From Allopusillimonas ginsengisoli (GTDB lineage: Bacteria > Pseudomonadota > Gammaproteobacteria > Burkholderiales > Burkholderiaceae_B), in contig RAPG01000002.1 of the NCBI GenBank assembly GCA_005239165.1, positions 124,001-188,000 of the forward strand: a stretch of 64,000 bases of DNA, written 5' to 3'. Made by a program: the position numbers and the translations under genes. Every line of letters begins with the position of its first letter. The stretch's first letter is position 1. The notes beneath the pieces are model-generated. The model saw only the letters and a program-made list of their open reading frames with translations, was not told the origin of the DNA and searched no databases. Below, one piece after another: positions 35,457-44,490 of this stretch.

Positions 35457-36491
35457 TCAGCCACCCGACGCTTGACCACTGCGATTTTGCTCCCAGCGCC
35501 AAGCGTCTTCACACATTTCGGGCAAAGTACGTGACGCACGCCATCCTAAAAGACGATAGGCTTGCTCAGTATCGGCCCAACATTCTGCAATATCGCCTGG
35601 CCGACGTGCAACAACTTGGTATGGAATGTGTTTGCCGCTGGCCTGCTCAAACGCCGCGATGATTTCAAGCACTGAATAGCCCTTTCCCGTGCCCAGATTT
35701 ACCGTCAACAACTCACCGTCTGATTGCTTGCAGTAAGCGAGCGCGGCGACATGCCCTTGGGCCAGATCAAGAACATGAATGTAGTCACGCACACCAGTGC
35801 CGTCGGGGGTGTCGTAATCCGCGCCAAATACTTGCACCTGCGCTCGCCTGCCTGTTGCAACTTGAGCAACATAAGGCAATAAATTATTTGGCGTGCCTTG
35901 GGGTGCCTCTCCAATTTGCCCACTGCGGTGAGCACCGATGGGGTTGAAGTACCGCAACAAGGCCACACGCCATCCTGCCTCGCTGGCGTAGAGGTTTTCT
36001 AAAATCTCCTCCACCATCAGCTTCGTGTTTCCATAGGGGTTGGTGGCAGAGCGAGGGTGGTTTTCGGTCAGCGGAAGCGACTGAGGATCGCCATATACTG
36101 TCGCGGATGACGAAAATACGATGGTGCGAACATCAGCTTCTTGCATGGCTTGCAGCAACTGCAGACTGCCATTAACGTTATTGTCATAGTAGGCCAGCGG
36201 CTGCTCGGCCGATTCGCCTACGGCCTTTAGCCCCGCGAAGTGCATTACCGCTTTAATACGGTAATTAGAAAAAATTTTATCCAACAAGCCGCGATCTCGG
36301 ATGTCTCCTTCGATAAAACAGGGCTCCTCGCCTGTTATTTTGGCAATCGCCTTTAACACTGCCACATCACTGTTGCACAGGTTGTCTAGTATCAGTACAC
36401 GGTAGCCTGCCTCTTGCAGAGCGACCGTCGTATGGCTGCCTATGTAGCCAACCCCACCCGTTACTAAAACCGTTTCTTTCTCAGCAATCAT
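35457..36491 (-). CDS. galE: UDP-glucose 4-epimerase
   Basis: NAD-dependent short-chain epimerase interconverting UDP-glucose and UDP-galactose (344 residues). Rossmann motif VTGGVGYIGSH, FAGLKAVGES, catalytic S-S-A-T-V-Y and Y-x-x-x-K (NPYGNTKLMVEE) and DGTGVRDYIHVLDLAQGHVAAL are all present. The codon use is a little lower in GC than its neighbours. It lies just before waaA and near the polysaccharide locus and probably serves LPS assembly. Confidence 0.93.
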   Translation of the reverse strand: MIAEKETVLVTGGVGYIGSHTTVALQEAGYRVLILDNLCNSDVAVLKAIAKITGEEPCFIEGDIRDRGLLDKIFSNYRIKAVMHFAGLKAVGESAEQPLAYYDNNVNGSLQLLQAMQEADVRTIVFSSSATVYGDPQSLPLTENHPRSATNPYGNTKLMVEEILENLYASEAGWRVALLRYFNPIGAHRSGQIGEAPQGTPNNLLPYVAQVATGRRAQVQVFGADYDTPDGTGVRDYIHVLDLAQGHVAALAYCKQSDGELLTVNLGTGKGYSVLEIIAAFEQASGKHIPYQVVARRPGDIAECWADTEQAYRLLGWRASRTLPEMCEDAWRWEQNRSGQASGG

Positions 36492-36564
36492 GCCTTTGCT
36501 CCCACACCAAATATCGATTTTCTCGCTTCAATAAGGCGCGCCGCCCGCAGCAGCCATCCATGTT

Positions 36565-37890
36565 TTATCGCCGGCCAATCTCGTTAAGCCCGGCAATCAC
36601 GCGCGCCACAGCGCCGGTGTGCTTTTGCACCCAGTGCGCGCCTGCCTTACCCATACGGCTCATGCGCTGGGGGTCTTCAACTAACTGCAAGGCTGTCTGC
36701 AATGCCGCCGGCGCATCGGGCACCCGCAGTGCAGCGCCTTCATCCATGGCATCAACGACTGCCTGTTCAAAATTGCGGGTATAAGGGCCTACCAGCACTG
36801 GCACGCCCACCGCGCAGGCTTCAATCATGTTTTGCCCGCCCAGAGGCTGAAAACTGCCGGCCACCACAGCCACATCGGCCAGTGCGTAATACCAGGCCAT
36901 TTCACCCAGGGTGTCGCCCAACAACACCGCCGTGCTGGCGCAAGACTGAAAAGCCGTGGAGCTGCAGTCGCCTTCTTCTATAAGACGTGAGCGCCTCACG
37001 AAGGTAAGCCCCGCCTGCGCAAGCTGTATGGCGGCGGTGTCAAAACGCTCTGGGTGACGCGGCACGATGCAGAACAGGACTTCTTCAGAAAGATTGCGGC
37101 CCTGGGCCCGTGTGCGCTTTAGCAACCTGCCTATGGCGCGGATGAACAACTCATCTTCGCCTTCGCGGGTGCTGGCAATAACGATGATCTTGCGCATGAG
37201 CCGGGCAGAGAACTCTCGCCCCCGCTGAATTTTGCCTGGCGGCAGAGAAACATCAAACTTGAAGTTACCCGACACCCTCACAGAAGAGGCACCAGCCTGC
37301 TCAAGGCGCTGGGCATCGTGCAGGGTTTGCGCAAATACCGCCGAAAAACTGGCAAAGGCGCGGCGCATGACACTGCCCAGCCGTAAGGCCTGGCGCAAGG
37401 CATTATCAGAAAAACGCGCGCTCACGAGCATCATGGGCACGTCTGCCTGTGTTGCCGCCGCAAGCAAATTGGGCCAGACCTCGCGTTCGATAAGCATACC
37501 GGCGCGGGGCTGATAATGACTGAAAAAACGACGTGTCGCACCCGGGAAATCATAAGGCAGCCACTGCTGCGCCAGGCGCCCCTGTGCAATAGCAGATGCA
37601 AACAAACGTTCACCCGCATCTCGGCCGGTAACCGTCATGTGGGTGAGCAACACGTCTTCCCCCTGATCAAGCAGGGCGTGTATAAGCGGTGCGGCGGCGC
37701 GAGTTTCGCCCAGGCTGACGGAATGCACCCATACCGGCTCGCGCAAAACGCTGGGCTGGCTATAGCGACCAAAGCGGGCACCGGAGCATACCTCCCAGTT
37801 GCCGCCAGCCTTGCGGGCCCTAAGGCCCATCCATGCCAGCAGACCGGGAGACAGAACCCTGATGAGCGCTGTGTAAAGAAAACGATTCAA
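36565..37890 (-). CDS. waaA: 3-deoxy-D-manno-octulosonic acid (Kdo) transferase
   Basis: Membrane-associated GT-B glycosyltransferase adding Kdo to lipid A precursor, 441 residues. The N-terminal anchor (LLAWMGLRARK region) is followed by VWVHSVSLGETRAAAPLI, LLTHMTVTGRDAGERLF, WLPYDFPGATRRFFSHYQP, IASTREGEDELF and VAGSFQPLGGQNMIEACAVGVPVLVGPYTRNF, the last being the CMP-Kdo-binding region. It follows waaC on the same strand by about 80 bp. Whether it adds one or two Kdo residues cannot be seen. Confidence 0.95.
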   Translation of the reverse strand: MNRFLYTALIRVLSPGLLAWMGLRARKAGGNWEVCSGARFGRYSQPSVLREPVWVHSVSLGETRAAAPLIHALLDQGEDVLLTHMTVTGRDAGERLFASAIAQGRLAQQWLPYDFPGATRRFFSHYQPRAGMLIEREVWPNLLAAATQADVPMMLVSARFSDNALRQALRLGSVMRRAFASFSAVFAQTLHDAQRLEQAGASSVRVSGNFKFDVSLPPGKIQRGREFSARLMRKIIVIASTREGEDELFIRAIGRLLKRTRAQGRNLSEEVLFCIVPRHPERFDTAAIQLAQAGLTFVRRSRLIEEGDCSSTAFQSCASTAVLLGDTLGEMAWYYALADVAVVAGSFQPLGGQNMIEACAVGVPVLVGPYTRNFEQAVVDAMDEGAALRVPDAPAALQTALQLVEDPQRMSRMGKAGAHWVQKHTGAVARVIAGLNEIGRR

Positions 37891-37969
37891 TGAAAATACG
37901 CCATGCTGAGTCGAACAGCCAGTTTATCGTATGTTTGAAACCTGTCTTGTGCCACCCCGACTACCAGGG

Positions 37970-38967
37970 TTATTGGCCAGCGCTGCTGCCCGGCAGGTTA
38001 GTATGCCTGGTGTCTTCAAACCCGAGCGCCTGCTCGACGGCACTGAGGACGGTTTCAGCGGAAGGGGCGCTGCCGCGCTCCCCCAGGCTGGCCGTATAAG
38101 ACGGCCCTTGAAGCGGGGTGCGAACCGGTGTTGAGGCCTTGTAAATGCCAATGGTGGGCCGGCCCAGGCCTGCCGACAAATGTGTCAGACCACTGTCCAG
38201 GCCAACCATAATGCTGGCCTGCGCCAGCACCGTAGCAACTTCGGTAAGGCTCATACGCGGAAGCACTTCGGCCTGCGGGTTACCCTCTACAAGCCGGCGC
38301 GCCCTTTCGGTTTCAGAAGGGCTGCCCGAAAGCAGCTTAAGCGTCAGGCCATGCTGCTGCAGTCTTGCAAACACGCGCTGCCAGTCAGCCTCGGGCCAGA
38401 GCTTGTCATCACGACTGGCAGACGGCATGATCACCGCATAGGGCTGCACCTCTACCCCACTTGTAATGCAGCCCAAACCGAAATCAGCGTCGCCCTCGTA
38501 GGTGTACCCCAGTGCCGCAGCGGCCAGCTGCCGCTGACGGGTTACTGCCGGTTGCCAGAACTTGACGGTATGTTTGACGTTATAAAAAAACGAAGCAAGC
38601 GGCTCGCGCGCTGAGCGGAAGTCAAGACCGTGGCGTTCGCCATGCGTTTGCCTGACCAGCCATACAGACTTCATGAGCGCCTGCATGTCAAGCACAATGT
38701 CGTAGTGGCGCTGGCCCAACTTTTGACGCAAGGCTGCCCGTGCAGCCCGGGTTTGCGCCGACCACCAGTGTTTGCGCCAGCGGCGGTGATCAACCGCAAT
38801 AACCTCATTGACGGCCGGATGCCAGGATGGGATCTCGGCAAAACCCTCTTCGACGATCCAGTCGATTTGCGCGCCCGGTACATGCCGGGCAATATCAGAG
38901 ATAGCCGGCAGCATGTGCACCAGGTCGCCCAGTGAAGACGTGCGGACAATCAGGATTTTTTTGTCAT
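37970..38967 (-). pseudogene. waaC: Heptosyltransferase I gene waaC, frameshifted at an A7 tract next to the start codon
   Basis: GT9 heptosyltransferase for the first inner-core heptose. The body (LVHMLPAISDIARHVPGAQIDWIVEEGF through GLDSGLTHLSAGLGRPTIGIYKAS) is intact to the stop at 37970. The natural start, ATG at 38967, is 7 bp after the preceding gene's stop; it reads ATG ACA AAA AAA TCC TGA and ends. With one extra A in the A7 run (T7 on plus, 38956-38962) it would read M-T-K-K-I-L-I-V-R-T-S-S-L-G-D-L, the exact family N-terminus. In the frame of the body there is no ATG, GTG or TTG between the upstream stop (38975) and V17. A GTG at 38920 would delete the TSSLGD loop. Confidence 0.85.
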
Positions 38968-38974
38968 TCGCGGA

Positions 38975-39928
38975 TTATAGGTTACGTCTGCGCCATTCAA
39001 CCATGCCGATCGTGATTCCGCTGGCGCAGATAATACCTATGCCAAGCCACGACAACGCGTCTGGAAACTGCCCCCAAACCCACCAGCCCAATACGGCCGC
39101 GCTGACGATTTGCAAATAAACGAAAGGTGCCAGCAGCGAGGCCGCTGCGTGACGATAGGCCTGAATCTGAAGCAAATGCCCCAAAGCCCCCCAGAAGCCC
39201 GTGCTAATCAGAATTACCCATTGCCAGGCATCAAGCTGAGCCAGTATGGGCAGCGCGTCAGGCAAAATAAACGGCAGCGCCAGCGTCAGGCAAACACTGC
39301 CCACGCCGCCGCTCCAGATCAGAGTGGTAAAGGGGTTATCAATGGCTACCTTGCGTGTCGCCAAAAACTGCCCTGCAAAAAGACAGGCGGTAAGCAGCCC
39401 AAACAAGGTGCCAACCGGATCAAGCCCTGCGCCCGGGCGAATAACAATTAACACCCCGGCAAAGCCCACGCCAGCCGCCACCCAGCGCGAAACGCGTGCC
39501 GCTTCTTTAAGCAGCCACGGCGCCAGCGACAAAACAATAAGCGGCGCCAGAAAATTGATGGCCGTTGCTTCTGCCTGAGGCAGGTAGTGCAGCGTCGTAA
39601 AGAAAGACATGGTCGCCAGCAGCATGACGCCGCCCCGGACGATTTGCGCGCGCGGCCTGACACTGCGCAACACAGCTGCCCCCCGCACAGGCAACACCAG
39701 GCCCAGCACCAGCAGCAGGTGCACCACATAGCGCACCCAGCACAGCATAAGCAGCGAAACACCGCCACCCATGACCCACTTGCCACTGGCATCAAGACCC
39801 GACAACGCCCACGTAGACAGCACCAGCACTACAATGCCCGCCAATGGACGGGTGACCCCTGCATTACCAGGCACTGTTGCCCGGGCGCGCTTGCCGTCGC
39901 TTCCTGCCACCCCGGCTTCTGCCCGCAT
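38975..39928 (-). CDS. EamA/DMT-superfamily transporter
   Basis: Inner-membrane protein of 317 residues with ten hydrophobic helices in two EamA repeats (for example IVVLVLSTWALSGLDASGKW and WVILISTGFWGALGHLLQIQAY), resembling the RhaT/drug-metabolite exporter family. The substrate is unknown. The ATG at 39928 is 1 bp from the stop of the gamma-carbonic anhydrase gene and is preferred over a longer opening that overlaps that gene by 125 bp. The next gene, waaC, starts 7 bp after its stop, suggesting one operon. Confidence 0.86.
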   Translation of the reverse strand: MRAEAGVAGSDGKRARATVPGNAGVTRPLAGIVVLVLSTWALSGLDASGKWVMGGGVSLLMLCWVRYVVHLLLVLGLVLPVRGAAVLRSVRPRAQIVRGGVMLLATMSFFTTLHYLPQAEATAINFLAPLIVLSLAPWLLKEAARVSRWVAAGVGFAGVLIVIRPGAGLDPVGTLFGLLTACLFAGQFLATRKVAIDNPFTTLIWSGGVGSVCLTLALPFILPDALPILAQLDAWQWVILISTGFWGALGHLLQIQAYRHAAASLLAPFVYLQIVSAAVLGWWVWGQFPDALSWLGIGIICASGITIGMVEWRRRNL

Positions 39929-39929
39929 A

Positions 39930-40451
39930 TTAAAGTTTGACCAGATCTGTCTTGAACCGCGCAGCACGTTCAGAATACGTGCTGGAATTGCGGTGCAAGC
40001 CTTCGACTTCTTCATCGGTAAGCGTGCGTATGGCTTTAGCCGGTGCGCCCACAATGAGCGAGCGCTCGGGGAACACCTTGCCTTCGGTAACCAGCGCGCC
40101 CGCGCCTACAAGACAGTTGCGACCGATAACAGCCCGGTTAAGCACTACGGCCTGAATGCCAATCAAGCTGCCATCTTCAATCGTGCAACCGTGCAGCATG
40201 GCCTGGTGGCCTATGGTGACGTTTTTGCCGATGTTAAGAGGACAGCCCGGGTCTGTATGCAGCACCGCGCCCTCCTGAACATTTGAGCCTTCACCCAAGA
40301 CGATGGGCTCGTTGTCACCACGAATGACTGCGCCGGGCCAGACGCTGGTGCCAGCGTGAAGCTCAACCTTGCCGATGATGGTGGCTTCATTCGCAATGAA
40401 GGCGGAATCGTGGATTTTAGGGGCGGATTCGCCTAATTTATAACAGGTCAT
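39930..40451 (-). CDS. Gamma-carbonic anhydrase family protein
   Basis: Left-handed beta-helix hexapeptide-repeat protein of 173 residues (YrdA/PaaY-like). Repeats run from about residue 15 to 125 (FIANEATIIGKV, SVWPGAVIRGDNEP, TIGHQAMLHGCTI, LIGIQAVVLNRAVIG). Candidate metal-binding histidines are H65, H82 and H87 (AVLHTD, TIGHQ, MLHGC). Whether it has carbonic anhydrase activity or acts as a thioesterase or acyltransferase is unknown. It is first of the minus-strand group ending with waaA. Confidence 0.88.
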   Translation of the reverse strand: MTCYKLGESAPKIHDSAFIANEATIIGKVELHAGTSVWPGAVIRGDNEPIVLGEGSNVQEGAVLHTDPGCPLNIGKNVTIGHQAMLHGCTIEDGSLIGIQAVVLNRAVIGRNCLVGAGALVTEGKVFPERSLIVGAPAKAIRTLTDEEVEGLHRNSSTYSERAARFKTDLVKL

Positions 40452-40813
40452 TTAATTTTCACTCATTACTTGCACATCGAAAAATCAACTTTTTTTGCCG
40501 AAACCATTGTTAGCTGCAAAATAGGTGGTAATTGCCCCCAAGTATAATTATGACTGTGTACCCACTTAATATACCTAATGTCCCCACCCAAATCGGAAGC
40601 ATTTGGTAACGTCGTGCATCACTGCCTGAATAATTTTTCTACGACGTATACGTACAATGCTCACAGTTGCCATTGCCGTGGGCAAAACTCCAAACATCCA
40701 GATCGCACAGTGCATCAATGAATTTTTGCTTACGCAGGAAGAACGCTCCCTCATGCCTTGGCGTGTCGGAACGACTAAGCTATCAGAATATCGACCCTCC
40801 GAAGCACAATCAA
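40452..40813. other. AT-rich intergenic region at the left boundary of the polysaccharide locus
   Basis: This 362-bp stretch separates the divergent gamma-carbonic anhydrase and sugar-transferase genes and is markedly richer in A/T than the genes to its left. It contains a TATAAT at 40543-40548 but no well-spaced -35. The downstream frame remains open from 40667, and another frame encodes a possible 57-residue peptide (40657-40830) without a ribosome binding site. No known element is recognised. Confidence 0.4.
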
Positions 40814-42085
40814 ATGAGCCAATTACCTAACAGACGATTCCACAAACTTCACGAACGAATACTCTTGTCTCGTGGCCTATCCTTCATCTTGGGCTGGGGA
40901 ATTTCCGTTTTATTTCCGCTTGCCGTGTATTTCGGGAGCATGTCTCTGCAGCTCATAACGCAAGGACAACGGACGGCAATCTTAGTCACGACCATTGCTT
41001 ATCATTTGTCGTATTTTGCAGTCAGACGGTTAGCATCTACATATCCGGGCGAACGCTCCGGCTACTTCATCGTGCCGCAAGTGGTCGGCATTTACGTGAT
41101 ACTTGCTTTGATCGCGTTACTTTTGCGCTTGGAAATCTCCCGCTTCTTGCTTGTGTCCTGTGCGCTTATGGCGCTTGCTTGGTTCTTAGTCGAACATATC
41201 TTTCTGCACAAATATCGCAGGCTAAAACTGGCGATTATCGAAGGCGGAATGGCAACACATGTTCTCGCTTTGCCCTTCCTTGATGTACGCATATTGAAGA
41301 ACTTTGATCTAGGCGGGGTCCGGTACGATGCAGTTGTGGCAGATTTTGAAAATCTTGACGATCCTACTCAACGTTTTCTTACTAGTTGCGCTCTTAACAG
41401 GGTCGCTGTGTACGATGCAAAAATTGTTTATGAATCATTTTCGGGTAGAGTCAAGATTAATCGAATGTCCGAAAACCACATCGGATCTCTGCTGCCGACA
41501 CCAAGTTTTGAACTCATAAAGTTGCTATGCGACTGGCTCATCGTGCTTTTCTCGCTACCAATAGTCATACCAATTTGTACCGTCACAGCCATGCTGGTCA
41601 AACTTGAAAGCCCGGGCCCAGTCATTTTTCGCCAAGTAAGAGTCGGCCAAGGAAACCGGCTTTTCACCATGTACAAGTTTCGTAGCATGCAAGTCAACGG
41701 GGGCGGCTCACAGCAATTCACAAACGAAAATGACCCCCGCACAACCAGAGTCGGCAGAATCATCCGCAGGCTCCGCATTGACGAACTACCCCAGTTCCTC
41801 AATGTGATGAAAGGCGAAATGAGTTTGATTGGTCCTCGCCCTGAGCAACCTGCCTTTGTGGCCGAGTTCGACAAAAGGATCCCGTTTTATAGTTACCGCC
41901 ATGTCATCAAGCCAGGCATTACCGGATGGGCGCAGGTCCGGCAAGGATACACCGCCGACGCGGATGCAACGCAAGTAAAAATAGAGCACGATTTTTATTA
42001 CATTAAAAACTGTTCACTGTATCTTGATCTAATGGTTCTCCTGCTGACGATCAAGACCATGCTTACAGGATTCGGGTCTAGGTAA
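40814..42085 (+). CDS. Priming sugar-phosphate transferase (undecaprenyl-phosphate glycosyl-1-phosphate transferase)
   Basis: Polyisoprenyl-phosphate hexose-1-phosphate transferase (423 residues) of the WbaP/WcaJ type that starts a surface glycan on undecaprenyl phosphate. About four N-terminal membrane helices and a CoA-binding-like middle part precede the catalytic bacterial sugar transferase domain (about 235-423): SPGPVIFRQVRVGQGNRLFTMYKFRSM, RRLRIDELPQFLNVMKGEMSLIGPRPE and KPGITGWAQVRQGY. The ATG at 40814 is one of several possible starts in a longer open frame. It is convergent to the rest of the polysaccharide locus. The transferred sugar is not known. Confidence 0.9.
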   Translation: MSQLPNRRFHKLHERILLSRGLSFILGWGISVLFPLAVYFGSMSLQLITQGQRTAILVTTIAYHLSYFAVRRLASTYPGERSGYFIVPQVVGIYVILALIALLLRLEISRFLLVSCALMALAWFLVEHIFLHKYRRLKLAIIEGGMATHVLALPFLDVRILKNFDLGGVRYDAVVADFENLDDPTQRFLTSCALNRVAVYDAKIVYESFSGRVKINRMSENHIGSLLPTPSFELIKLLCDWLIVLFSLPIVIPICTVTAMLVKLESPGPVIFRQVRVGQGNRLFTMYKFRSMQVNGGGSQQFTNENDPRTTRVGRIIRRLRIDELPQFLNVMKGEMSLIGPRPEQPAFVAEFDKRIPFYSYRHVIKPGITGWAQVRQGYTADADATQVKIEHDFYYIKNCSLYLDLMVLLLTIKTMLTGFGSR

Positions 42086-42124
42086 TTGCGACCCTTCCCA
42101 GTAAGAATTGAATTTGGACGGTGA

Positions 42125-43378
42125 TCATGAACTGTGCACCAACCCCAGAATATCTATATAGTGCTTTGCTAGGGCATTATAGGAATGGTTGCGCAAGACA
42201 TAATCTCGGCCACGCGCACCCATGACCTTGCGCTCTGCTTCGCTCATCGACGCCAAACTTTGCAAGGCCTGCGCCACGTCCTCAACTGTCGTCGAGGGTA
42301 CAGACAAGCCGCAGCCTGCCTCTTGAACAGGATCGTTCCCCGCCTTGATGCATGAAAGCACAGGCAGGCCCGCTAGCATGTAGTCGAATAATTTGTTTGG
42401 GCTTATACCAAACCGGAACAAGGGTTCTGCTTTCAGCGAAATATAGCCTACATCCGCAGACTCAAGCAAATCAAGCGCTATCTGTTTGCCTACCTGGTCG
42501 AAAACAAATACTCTGTCATCCAAGCCATTTTCCTGTACCAACCGTTCGATGGCGCTTTTTCTTTCTCCGCGCCCGACAATAATTGCGGCAATCTTGGTGT
42601 TGGTACAGAGGGCTAAGGCGCGAACGAGCGACTCCACGTTATTCGGTAGGCCAAGCCCTCCTGCATAAACAGCGACCATATAGCCAAGCGCCTTGAGCGC
42701 TTTTGCTTTTGCAATGCAACCCACATTCTCGTCGCTTGGAGAGCAATACACCGATGCCGCGCTGGACGGCTCTTCCACGCCATTGGGAACATAATGCCAC
42801 TTATCGTGCGCCAGCCCATGCGCAACCATATACGGCCTTGTCAAGGGCAATAATGATATAACTGCCTCTGCACGCTTGTAGGCATATCGCTCTACCCAGC
42901 CAGTAAACAGTACAAGAGGGTGGCACTTGCTCAAACCCAACAGCTCAATGAAACTGAGCGGCCAAAGATCGCGCACTTCGAATATGGATTTCGCCTTTAA
43001 CTGTCGGGCGAGTGCATGGGTCGCCAAGAATAAATACGGATGCGGCGAGGAACTGATTATAACGTCAGGCCGCCCATATTTGGCTGCATACTCATGGCCA
43101 TGGCGCCATAAATTTAAGGTTGTATCCGCCATGCTGAGCAGCCGCCCTCCTCCGTTTCCCTTATAAACTCTACAGGAAATAAACTCGTAGCCTACACCCC
43201 CAACATCCAAATGGCCAGCGGCTTGAGGATGGTCCAGTTGGTGATGGTTAGCAGCCGTGAAAACCGTGGTACGCACTCCTGAATTGGCCCACTCCTTCGC
43301 GAGGGAGTAAGGCCGGGCGTACCGTCCTATGCCTGGTCCGCCGGCAGAAGGATGCACGTACCAAATATTTTTAATCAT
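42125..43378 (-). CDS. Glycosyltransferase family 4 protein (WbuB/WlbE-like)
   Basis: GT-B transferase of 417 residues. The N-terminus (NIWYVHPSAGGPGIGRYARPYSLAKEW) and KSIFEVRDLWPLSFIELLGL are typical of the WbuB/WlbE group acting on amino-sugar polysaccharides; the C-terminal donor domain includes AVYAGGLGLPNNVESLVRAL and LFRFGISPNKLFDYMLAGLPVL. It is the last gene of the minus-strand series, 17 bp after wlbD, and in Bordetella a comparable transferase follows wlbD. The donor sugar is presumably the diacetamido-uronic acid made by the adjacent genes; this is inference. Confidence 0.82.
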   Translation of the reverse strand: MIKNIWYVHPSAGGPGIGRYARPYSLAKEWANSGVRTTVFTAANHHQLDHPQAAGHLDVGGVGYEFISCRVYKGNGGGRLLSMADTTLNLWRHGHEYAAKYGRPDVIISSSPHPYLFLATHALARQLKAKSIFEVRDLWPLSFIELLGLSKCHPLVLFTGWVERYAYKRAEAVISLLPLTRPYMVAHGLAHDKWHYVPNGVEEPSSAASVYCSPSDENVGCIAKAKALKALGYMVAVYAGGLGLPNNVESLVRALALCTNTKIAAIIVGRGERKSAIERLVQENGLDDRVFVFDQVGKQIALDLLESADVGYISLKAEPLFRFGISPNKLFDYMLAGLPVLSCIKAGNDPVQEAGCGLSVPSTTVEDVAQALQSLASMSEAERKVMGARGRDYVLRNHSYNALAKHYIDILGLVHSS

Positions 43379-43395
43379 GCTATAGCTGCACCAAA

Positions 43396-44481
43396 CTAAC
43401 CGACCAACGCAGAAGCGATGGCTGCTGCAGCTTGGCCGGTGCCATAAGGTGTAACTGGCTCTGGACGGCTTTGTAGCGCTTTTTGAACAATTCGCAATAA
43501 GTCGCTAATATGATATGGGGAAACTAGATGGTTCCAGCCTGCTTCGACCAACTCCACCCATTCGGTCTCGTCTCTCAATGTGACGCATGGAACCTTGTGA
43601 AAAAAAGCTTCTTTCTGCACGCCACCAGAATCGGTCATAACAAGCGCCGCGTATTTTTCCAGCTGCACCATATCCAGATAGCCTACCGGGTCAATCAGGA
43701 CTACCGTCTTGCTGAGGTGATCAAGTAAACCCTCATTGCGCAGTGTCTGACGTGTACGGGGATGAAGAGGCCAAACAATCGGCATAAGCTCGCTCGCGAT
43801 CTGGCTCAGGGCGTTAATGATATTCCTCAGCCGCTGCGGATCGTCGGTATTTTCCGCCCGATGGATGGTAGCAAGGATATAGTACTTCGGCATCATATTC
43901 AGACGAGCCAAAATACCGCCCTCTTCCATTACGCGCGCTCCATGATGCAGCGCAACGTCATACATGACATCGCCCACTTGAATAATGCGCTCCGGCTTCG
44001 TGCCTTCGCCGAGCAGATTGCGCGTAGCACTATCGGTCGGTGTAAACAACCAGTCAGAAACACGATCTGTCAGAATCCGGTTAACCTCTTCAGGCATGCG
44101 CATATTGAATGACCGCAGGCCAGCCTCCACATGTGCAACTGGAACGTGCAACTTACAAGCAGCCAGCGTCCCTGCCAAGGTGGAATTTGTATCGCCATAG
44201 ACGAGCACAACATCAGGACTCTCGGTCTTAATGACCCTTTCCACTTCTACTAGCATCCGTCCAGTCATCTCGCCATGACTCCCGCCATGGATGTCTAATT
44301 GGTGCATAGGAGGAGACATACCCAGTTCTTGGAAAAAAATTTCCGACATATTATTGTCGAAATGCTGACCGGTGTGGACAACAACCTCAGTCAACCCTGG
44401 GTGTCTGGCAATTTCGGACGACACGACACTAGCTTTGATGAACTGAGGACGCGCGCCCAGAACAGTAAGTATTTTCTTCAT
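43396..44481 (-). CDS. wlbD: UDP-N-acetylglucosamine 2-epimerase family (WlbD/WbpI-like)
   Basis: Non-hydrolysing UDP-sugar 2-epimerase, 361 residues, WecB fold. KKILTVLGARPQFIKASVVS, the VVVHTGQHFD and VYGDTNSTLAGTLAAC segments, HVEAGLRSFNMRMPEEVNR, and MTDSGGVQKEAFFHKVPCVTLRDETEW are all conserved. Because wlbC precedes it by 9 bp and wlbA and wlbB lie in the same locus, the likely reaction is UDP-GlcNAc3NAcA to UDP-ManNAc3NAcA (WbpI/WlbD) rather than ordinary UDP-GlcNAc to UDP-ManNAc (WecB), from which sequence alone does not separate it. Confidence 0.87.
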   Translation of the reverse strand: MKKILTVLGARPQFIKASVVSSEIARHPGLTEVVVHTGQHFDNNMSEIFFQELGMSPPMHQLDIHGGSHGEMTGRMLVEVERVIKTESPDVVLVYGDTNSTLAGTLAACKLHVPVAHVEAGLRSFNMRMPEEVNRILTDRVSDWLFTPTDSATRNLLGEGTKPERIIQVGDVMYDVALHHGARVMEEGGILARLNMMPKYYILATIHRAENTDDPQRLRNIINALSQIASELMPIVWPLHPRTRQTLRNEGLLDHLSKTVVLIDPVGYLDMVQLEKYAALVMTDSGGVQKEAFFHKVPCVTLRDETEWVELVEAGWNHLVSPYHISDLLRIVQKALQSRPEPVTPYGTGQAAAAIASALVG

Positions 44482-44490
44482 AAAACCTCC

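Noticed and set aside
37970..38920. waaC starting at an internal GTG
   Set aside because: It would delete the conserved strand and TSSLGD loop of heptosyltransferases, whereas a proper ATG sits 47 bp upstream, one base out of frame.
40657..40830. Possible 57-residue peptide before the sugar transferase
   Set aside because: No ribosome binding site, no similarity I recognise, and it overlaps the likely start of the transferase gene.
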